In this document: piece by piece, positions 56,724-64,000 of the stretch
Position numbering within the stretch: position 1 is the stretch's first letter
Layout: the number at the start of each line of letters is the position of its first letter
Assembly (NCBI GenBank): GCA_030522415.1
Contig: CM060118.1
Coordinates: 24,191,151 to 24,255,150 of the forward strand
DNA length: 64,000 nt
Direction of reading: 5' to 3'
DNA from: Channallabes apus
Lineage: Eukaryota; Chordata; Actinopteri; Siluriformes; Clariidae
Made by a program: the position numbers and the translations under genes
The notes under the pieces: generated by a model
Told to the model about the DNA's origin: nothing
The model's input: only the letters and a program-made list of their open reading frames with translations
Databases searched by the model: none

Positions 56724-59470
56724 GAAAGTTTGTCAGAGTATCTGGCTGACACTAGAGATCCAATTAATAACAAAACACCACCAACAACATCAAAAAGAAC
56801 AGCCACAAAAGTCACATGATACATTAATTAGGGGGTGATGAACATCAAAGCAAGTACAAATAAAAATAACAATCCTGCAAAGATGATTAAAATCCAATCA
56901 CACATCTCTCGAGTGACATGAGGTTGATGCTACTGTATAAGAGCCAGAATTCACAGCCCATTCTAACAGTGCTGACATTTCTACCTCTGTATTCTCCAGT
57001 GGTTTCTACCTGTAGAGTTCATACTTAAAAAAAACACAAAAAACACAAAACAGATATAGATTACAATAGTCTACAGCAAAAGTAAAAAATACTACAAATC
57101 CTTAATCAAAGATATGATCAAGAATTAATGGTTAAAACTAGAAGGTATAAGGAAAACAGGATTAATCAAACATTTTTTATTGTAAACTTGTACAGTACCT
57201 GAGTAAAAGTACTGTATGCTATTATTTTCTTTATACTACATTGGCCAAGTACCCTGTAATTGCACATTAGCACACTTAACTGATGGATATATATTTTTAA
57301 ATGTATTTTATTAATTAGCTGAATGAATTAAAGTCAATTACTGGATGTCAACTTATTCAAATTAATTCCCTTCCATCAGAAAATCCCTGGGCTGTCTCAG
57401 CAACAGTCAAATATACTGTATGTTTTAATGTAATTTTTTTAAATACCGAATTACAATTACTATCAGCTAATTGTTATTAATTCTATTAAGCACTTCTTCA
57501 GTCAGGTGTTTGACTTACACCTACAAGGTAGAAATGCTTTAGCTAAATGTTTCTCACTTCTTTCCACAGAAACCACACAGGTCTCGCAAGATGCAGATCC
57601 ACAGGAAAATGCACCAAGCTGTTCAGAATGGATAGACCTGCAGGAACTCTAAGCCGCAGAGTTCCAAACAGGCAGTTCCGTGGTCACCCTCACGCTCAGC
57701 TGCTAGACGCGATTGCCATGGGGGCAATCAGCAGAGGTGCTCACACCTGGTCGCGTGTCTATTTAAGCCCCCGGCACAAACATACGATTGTTAGGTAGCA
57801 TCAGGCAGAGAGCATGTCACTCCAGTATTAGGGCCAAAGACATAAGCAAAGACAAGTCAATATAAGAAGCCTGTGTCAGAGGGACAGACAGCAGCGTGCA
57901 ACAAATAAAAGAAAATTTAAAAGAACATAGGTATGACAATATACTGTAGGTGAAAAGACACAAATAAATGTGGCAACACAAAGAAAGAGAGAGAATCTCT
58001 ATTAAATGGATAACCTTGTATCTCCTGTAGAAGACGAGAGAAAGTTTTTCTAACCATCGCCCTGACTCAATAAGACGCGGAGCTTTGCCTTTTTTGAGTT
58101 TTGACCCCAGTTATCTTTTCATTTTTTTTTTATTCCCAATTAACAAACAATAAGTTTATCTTCGAACGGGAAGGTTTTCCAAAAAGTGCACAGTTATACA
58201 TTTCACTGATCCTGCACTAAAGTTCTCACATTCAGTATTAAATCTCATATCACACCACGTAACATAAAGACCACTTTTCTGGGCTGCACGTTGATTATTT
58301 TCTCCCTGATATCAAATAAACTACTACATTACAGCATTGTGATAAAGTCAACCAATTAAGTGCTTAAGGAGGAAATCTTGTTATGATAACATTAAATCGT
58401 GAAGGTAATTATGTGAGTCAAGGACTCTTAGTGGATGTAAGATGGTAGGACACTACAGTATTATTAATCACAGATGAGAGCTATTACCAGGGCAGGTACC
58501 AGAGGCCACCGAGCTAATCAAAATCACTGATATCCTATGACCTATAGTTCACCTTTACACAATCCATACTGCAAGCTCACCATTCATATTCTAGAAAATG
58601 CTGACCCGTCACTGAGCCCATACAAGTCCCCGCAAGCTAAATATCAAAACGTGCTAAAGAGAGGAAAAAGAATGTTTCTGAAGCTGCAGAGTTGGCTGTT
58701 CAGATTGCATTAGAAACACTAGAATGCTTCCGCATGCCCAACAGCAGCTGCTCTCGAGATCTCAGCATTTTTAGTTGCATATTCATGCAGAATTCTCATT
58801 AAGCTCACTGGGATTTAGTGTGTCTCTTTGAAAACAAACAATGAATTATTCCTAACAAAAACAGAAAAGCCTCTGTAGTGACAGGACATGAAATAAATTC
58901 TATGTTTATAGAAGTTTTTTTTTTCAGTTTTTTTAAAATGCATGTTTAGAAAGTTAAAATTAATTTTCATTCATTTGTACGGCCTAAAGCCAAGTATTCT
59001 ACATATTGTAGACATTTAATTTTTTTCATACTAAATGTGCACTGTTGCCTGGGGCCTCCATAATTGCGTGTCTAGTCTTGCCCTGTGTGCATGGCGTTTG
59101 CATGCATGGATACTCTGATTTCTTTCGACATTCCAAAGACATGGATTGTAGGTTCACAATCTTCTAAATTGACAATCTAGTAGTTGTAAATTGCCTTTAA
59201 GTTGTAAATCATTCTGTCAATAAATATATGTGCAATGTTGTGTACAATACTACTGTGCAATATACTGTATAATACCATAGATTTCAGATATTTATGTGAC
59301 TTTTTTAAAAGTATCTCGCATTTGATGTCAACTTTTTTTTTTATTATTAATTTTTTTAATTTTTTTTTTTTTTTGTGTCGTGCTGTTTTGTCTTGTCATT
59401 TGTTCTGGAAGCTCTGTCACTAAAACAAATTCCTTGTACGTGTAAGCGTACTTGCCAATAAAACTCTTTC
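55353..59470. other. no gene recognised; AT-rich
   Basis: (ATT)10 lies at 56693-56722. A GC-richer patch at 57570-57790 with TATTTAAGCCCCCGG (57760-57774) looks like an LTR promoter fragment. The rest is AT-rich with chance frames. Confidence 0.4.
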
Positions 59471-59472
59471 TG

Positions 59473-59618
59473 ATTCTGAAGTGTGACTGGGTGTCTGAAC
59501 GTCTGTAATTGTGATGGGCTGTGCATTGAGATGGGTCAGTAACCTGCCTTGTAGTCCCTACCTTCTCTAGGATTGCTCCATGCCTCTATGACCCTACACA
59601 GGATAAGGGGTATGGACA
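59473..59618 (+). repeat. SINE/LINE 3'-tail fragment
   Basis: GTGTGACTGGGTGTCTGAAC, TGATGGGCTGTGCATTGAGA and ACACAGGATAAGGGGTATGG are a diverged relative of the 16374-16490 tail. Confidence 0.45.
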
Positions 59619-59784
59619 GATTGACAATATTGCCAATATTGACAACTAGCATAAGTACTTGTCATTGACTAGTAAAGGGTTTGTAGAAATAGTTACAGTA
59701 AAAGGTTAAAGCAGCTAAAAATAAAATGATCAGCATCTGGAACACAAGTGCTCAAAACTGTTACCCTCTTAACATTTTGGTTTA

Positions 59785-60805
59785 CAGTGCATCCGGAAAG
59801 TATACAGCGCTTCACCCTTTCCACTTTTTGCTATGTTGTGTATTTCAAAATTGATTGAAATGTATTCTTTTTCTCAAAATTCTACAAATAATACCCCATA
59901 ATGACAGTGTGAAAGAGGTTTGATTGAAATCTTATTGCAAGTTTATTAAAAATAAAAAAAATAAAAAAGCACATGTGCATAATTGAGCTCAGGTGAATCC
60001 TCTTCCCACTGATCATCCTTGAGACATTTCTACAACTCGATTTGAGTCCACATTTGGTAAATTCAGTTGATTGGACAGGATTTGGAAAGACACACACCTG
60101 TCTATATAAGGTCCCACAGTTAACAGTGCATGTCAGAGCACAAACCAAGCCATAAATTCCAAGGAATTGTCTGTAGACCTCTCAGACAGGATTGTATCGA
60201 GACACAGGTCTGGGGAAGGGTATGAGCACAGTGGCCTCCATCATTCATAAATGGAAGAAGTTTGGAACTACGAGGATTCTTCCTAGAGCAGGGTGCCTGG
60301 CCAAAGTGAGCGACTGGGGGAGAAGGGCTATAGTCAGAGAGGTGACTATTAACCCGATGGTCACTCTAAAAGAGCTCCAGTGTTTCTCTGTGGAGAGAGG
60401 AGAACCTTCCTGAAGAACAATCATCTCTGCAGCACTCCACCAATCAGGCCTGCATGGTAGAGGGGCCGGACAGATGCCACTCCTCAGTAAAAGGCACAGG
60501 TGTCTGGAATTTGCCAAAAGTACTGAAGGACTCTCAGACCAAGAGAAACAATTCTTTTTTCTTCTTCTTCTTTTTTTTTTTTTTGAAGCACCTTTGGCAC
60601 CAATTACAGCCCCATGTCTTTTTGAGTATGATGCTATAAGATGTTTTTTCCCTCTGGAAGGTTCACCTCTCTCCATAGAGAAACACTGGAACTCTTCTAG
60701 ACTAACCATCGGGTTCAGTTTTGAAAAAAAAAAAAATGAATTTAATCAAAATGTGTAAAAAGTGAAGCGTTGTGAATATTTTCGGAATACTTTCCGAATG
60801 CACTG
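59785..60805. mobile_element. Tc1-type element rearranged into a fold-back
   Basis: Termini CAGTGCATCCGGAAAGTATA and CTTTCCGAATGCACTG are inverted, with flanking TA dinucleotides. The left half carries a transposase N-terminal piece (VASIIHKWKKFGTTRILPRA, NPMVTLKELQCFSVERGEPS). The right half (60580-60716) carries the same region plus a C-terminal scrap (GAVIGAKGAS) on the minus strand. Arms 60352-60414 and 60655-60716 are inverted copies of one another. The DDE core is absent. Confidence 0.75.
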
Positions 60806-60894
60806 TAATTTATTGTGCAAGGTTCAGTTTTAATTGTTTACGTACCATTTTTTTTTTTTGGAGTAAGCCATGCTGTGTCTCTCTTTTGCTTGTA

Positions 60895-62270
60895 GGGTTG
60901 CTTGCAAAAGTATTCAGCCCCCTTGAACTTTTCCACATTTTGTCACATTACAGCCACAAACATCAATCAATTTTATTGGAATTCCATGTGAAAGACCAAC
61001 ACAAAGTGGTGTACACGTGAGAAGTGGAACGAAAATCATGATTCCAAACATTTTTTTTTTTACAAATAAATAACTGCAAAGTGGGTTGTGCATAACTATT
61101 CAGCCCCCTTTGGTCTGAGTGCAGTCAGTTGCCCATAGACATTGACTGATGAGTGCTAATGACTAAATAGAGTGCACCTGTGTGTAATCTAATGTCAGTA
61201 CAAATACAGCTGCTCTGTGACGGCCTCAGAGGTTGTCTAAGAGAATATTGGGAGCAACAGCATAATGAAGTCCAAAGAACACAGTACAAAGAACAAAGAA
61301 TAATAAAGCGGGCTTAGGCTACAAAAAGATTTCCAAAGCCTTGAACATCCCACAGAGCACTGTTCAAGCGATCATTCAGAAATGGAAGGAGTATGGCACA
61401 ACTGTAAACCTACCAAGACAAGGCTGTCCACCTAAACTCACAGGCCGAACAAGGAGAACGCTGATCAGAAATGCAGCCAAGAGGCCCATGGTGACTCTGG
61501 ATGAGCTGCAGAGATCTACAGCTCAGGTGGGGGAATCTGTCCATAGGACAACTATTAGTCGTGCACTGCACAAAGTTGGCCTTCATGGAAGAGTGGCAAG
61601 AAGCAAGCCATTGTTAACAGAAAACCATAAGAAGTCCCGTTTGCAGTTTGCCACAAGCCATGTGGGGGACACAGCAAACATGTGGAAGAAGGTGCTCTGG
61701 TCAGATGAGACCAAAATGGAACTTTTTGGCCAAAATGCTAAACGTTATGTGTGGCGGAAAACTACCACTGCACATCACTCTGAACACACCATCCCCACTG
61801 TCAAATATGGTGGTGACAGCATCATGCTCTGGGGGTGCTTCTCTTCAGCAGGGACAGGGAAGCTGGTCAGAGTTGATGGGAAGATGGATGGAGCCAAATA
61901 CAGGGCAATCTTGGAAGAAAACCTCTTGGAGTCTGCAAAAGACTTGAGACTGGGGCGGAGGTTCACCTTCAAGCAGGACAACGACCCTAAACATAAAGCC
62001 AGGGCAACAATGGAATGGTTTAAAACAAAACATATCAATGTGTTAGAATGGCCCAGTCAAAGTCCAGATCTAAATCCAATCGAGAATCTGTGGCAAGATC
62101 TGAAAACTGCTGTTCACAAACGCTGTCCATCTAATCCGACTGAGCTGGAGCTGTTTTACAAAGAAGAATGGGCAAGGATTTCAGCCTCTAGATGTGCAAA
62201 GCTGGTAGAGACATACAGTACCCTAAAAGACTGGCAGCTGTAATTGCAGCAAAAGGTGGTTCTACAAAGT
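60895..62270 (+). mobile_element. Tc1-like transposon, second copy, right end missing
   Basis: It begins GCTTGCAAAAGTATTCAGCC like the 16590 element and shares its 200-nt terminal repeat region. It runs through the transposase and stops matching just after the GGTTCTACAAAGTA of the transposase C-terminus (about 62270). The right terminal repeat is absent, so it could not move by itself. Confidence 0.88.
61265..62270 (+). pseudogene. Tc1-like transposase, copy 2
   Basis: The ATG at 61265 reads 12 codons to TAA. A deletion/frameshift there removes about ten residues of the helix-turn-helix start. From about 61302 the frame is open to 62243: [40 protein letters not shown], then the DDE nuclease with [27 protein letters not shown] and [15 protein letters not shown]. 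All three acidic residues are present. Near the end an insertion at VETYS shifts the frame, and the last residues ([17 protein letters not shown]) are in another frame. It is closely similar to the 16807-17826 copy. Confidence 0.92.
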
Positions 62271-62734
62271 ACGAGAAAACGCTACGATTTTGTAAAATAA
62301 TGAAAGCAAACAGGGATGCAGCGCTATTCTGTATTGGTTTCTGTGAACTTGAGCACGTCAGAAAATTAACCGAAACTCAGAGTATACTCGCATCATAGAC
62401 GTGAAAAATATATACTTACAGAAAGCAAAATGTCTGCTTTTATATAAACTAATGGGGAAAAAAACAGCTTATGTAATTCATATAAAATGTGGATTACTAC
62501 AGTGCATTCACTCACAGCCGAAACCAAAGACATCAACTTATCAATGATTATTAAAATGGCCAGTCAGTTTCCTTGCTGTTTTCCACGACCCATTCATAAT
62601 CATTAGTCTACTTCTGCCGGTGCGGTGTTTATCCACACCCCCGTTAAAACGGCGTATTCAGAGGCTCGAGAGGTTGTGCGTGCGCGGTCCACTACACAGC
62701 AAAAACATGTTAGTCCCATAAGTTCCATTTTGTA

Positions 62735-62886
62735 GTTCTGGTAGAATCTACAAAAGGAAGTAGAGTGTTCTCAAATTTAGCTCCTAAGCTTTGGAATGGC
62801 CTTCCAGACAGTGTTCGGGGCTCAGACACAGTCTACCAATTTAAAAGTAGACTCAAGACACATCTCTTTAATCTGGCATACACATA
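62735..62886 (+). pseudogene. LINE reverse-transcriptase 3' fragment
   Basis: One frame reads LAPKLWNGLPDSVRGSDTVY then FKSRLKTHLFNLAY, which is the typical C-terminus of an L2/Rex-type non-LTR ORF2. Only about 45 codons are present. The Tc1-like element at 62887 abuts it. Confidence 0.65.
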
Positions 62887-64000
62887 CAGTGGTGTGAAAA
62901 ACTATTTGCCCCCTTCCTGATTTCTTATTCTTTTGCATGTTTGTCACACTTAAATGTTTCTGCTCATCAAAAACCGTTAACTATTAGTCAAAGATAACAT
63001 AATTGAACACAAAATGCAGTTTTTAAATGAAGGTTTACGTTATTAAGGGAGAAAAAGAACTCCAAATCTACATGGCCCTGTGTGAAAAAGTGATTGCCCC
63101 CCTTGTTAAAAAATAACTTAACTGTGGTTTATCACACCTGAGTTCAATTTCTGTAGTCACCCCCAGGCCTGATTACTGCCACACCTGTTTCAATCAAGAA
63201 ATCACTTAAATAGGAGCTACCTGACACAGAGAAGTAGACCAAAAGCACCTCAAAAGCTAGACATCATGCCAAGATCCAAAGAAATTCAGGAACAAATGAG
63301 AACAAAAGTAATTGAGATCTATCAGGCTGGTAAAGGTTATAAAGCCATTTCTAAAGCTTTCGGACTCCAGCGAACCACAGTGAGAGCCATTATCCACAAA
63401 TGGCAAAAACATGGAACAGTGGTGAACTTTCCCAGGAGTGGCCGGCCGACCAAAATTACCCAAAGAGCGCAGAGACAACTCATCCGGGAGGCCACAAAAC
63501 ACCCCAGGACAACATCTAAAGAACTGCAGGCATCACTTGCCTTAATTAAGGTCAGTGTTCACGACTCCACCATAAGAAAGAGACTGGGCAAAAACGGCCT
63601 GCATGGCAGATTTCCAAGGCGCAAACCACTTTTAAGCAAAAAGAACATTAAAGCTCGTCTCAATTTTGCTAAAAAACATCTCAATGATTGCCAAGACTTT
63701 TGGGAAAATACCTTGTGGACCGACGAGACAAAAGTTGAACTTTTTGGAAGGTGCGTGTTCCGTTACATCTGGCGTAAAAGTAACACAGCATTTCAGAAAA
63801 AGAACATCATACCAACAGTAAAATGTGGTGGTGGTAGTGTGATGGTCTGGGGTTGTTTTGCTGCTTCAGGACCTGGAAGGCTTGCTGTGATAGATGGAAC
63901 CATGAATTCTACTGTCTACCAAAAAATCCTGAAGGAGAATGTCCGGCCATCTGTTCATCAACTCAAGCTGAAGCGATCTTGGGTGCTGCAGCAGGACAAT
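62887..64000 (+). mobile_element. Tc1-like transposon, third family, cut by the window edge
   Basis: It starts CAGTGGTGTGAAAAACTATT after TA (62885-62886). The left terminal repeat spans roughly 230 nt (includes CTGATTTCTTATTCTTTTGC). The 29830-34512 fossil is an old member of the same family. The right end is outside. Confidence 0.85.
63266..64000 (+). CDS. Tc1-like transposase, open to the window edge (partial)
   Basis: The frame from ATG at 63266 is uninterrupted for 245 codons to 64000. It begins MPRSKEIQEQMRTKVIEIYQ, followed by a paired-like helix-turn-helix (KAISKAFGLQRTTVRAIIHK), a GRPTKIT linker similar to the GRPR motif, a second DNA-binding part, then the DDE domain: first Asp in LWTDETKVELFG, then PTVKCGGGSVMVWGCFAASG and the start of the second motif QQDN at the very end. 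The third acidic residue lies outside the window. Unlike the two Tc1 copies above, no stop or frameshift is seen. Confidence 0.9.
   Translation, partial: MPRSKEIQEQMRTKVIEIYQAGKGYKAISKAFGLQRTTVRAIIHKWQKHGTVVNFPRSGRPTKITQRAQRQLIREATKHPRTTSKELQASLALIKVSVHDSTIRKRLGKNGLHGRFPRRKPLLSKKNIKARLNFAKKHLNDCQDFWENTLWTDETKVELFGRCVFRYIWRKSNTAFQKKNIIPTVKCGGGSVMVWGCFAASGPGRLAVIDGTMNSTVYQKILKENVRPSVHQLKLKRSWVLQQDN

Noticed and set aside
57547..57798. 83-residue plus frame as a small gene
   Set aside because: Basic composition and GC-rich patch only; no homology, splice or conservation evidence.

Overview
The window is vertebrate nuclear DNA, most likely from a ray-finned fish. It is AT-rich, has long CA/GT, CT and AT microsatellites, a tRNA-derived SINE, and a typical teleost transposon load (Tc1-like, hAT, Harbinger-like and piggyBac-like MITEs, gypsy-type LTR elements, a DIRS retrotransposon). 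The repeat mix suggests an ostariophysan fish such as a catfish, but the species cannot be fixed from the sequence alone.

The one host gene I recognise is on the minus strand: the 3' part of protocadherin-15 (pcdh15), the lower component of the hair-cell tip link. Nine exons between 26933 and 5302 join in perfect reading phase through GT..AG junctions. They encode the last cadherin repeat(s), a membrane-proximal domain, the transmembrane helix and the start of the cytoplasmic tail. One exon is only 9 nt long (5786-5794). A phase-compatible candidate terminal exon (3102-2823) would supply one version of the cytoplasmic tail. No pcdh15 exon was found from 26934 to the end, so this end of the window appears to be one very long intron (at least 37 kb) or an exon-free upstream stretch.

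The pcdh15 introns and the 27-64 kb block are filled with mobile DNA. From left to right: TA-flanked mariner-type MITEs (6.7-7.6, 8.9-9.2 and 23.1-24.4 kb); a SINE at 13.9 kb; a Tc1 element (16590-20707) split by an LTR retroelement (18161-20682); a Harbinger-like MITE (27907-28563); a fossil Tc1-like copy carrying both a hAT MITE (29854-30365, 8-bp target duplication) and a gypsy-type element (31069-34242, 4-bp target duplication); a hAT MITE (37130-37995); a piggyBac-like MITE (39293-40599); a second, inverted Harbinger-like MITE (43498-44255); IS630/Tc1-type relics (45.8-47.96 kb); a structurally complete but coding-defective DIRS element (about 48808-54487); a folded-back Tc1 derivative (59785-60805); a second Tc1 pseudogene (about 60895-62270); a LINE 3' fragment; and a third Tc1-like element whose reading frame is open up to the window edge (62887-64000).

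The features most worth a second look are the pcdh15 microexon, the GT-repeat in place of a polypyrimidine tract upstream of one pcdh15 exon, the gypsy derivative whose single reading frame joins Gag directly to integrase end domains, and the base-resolved nested insertions.
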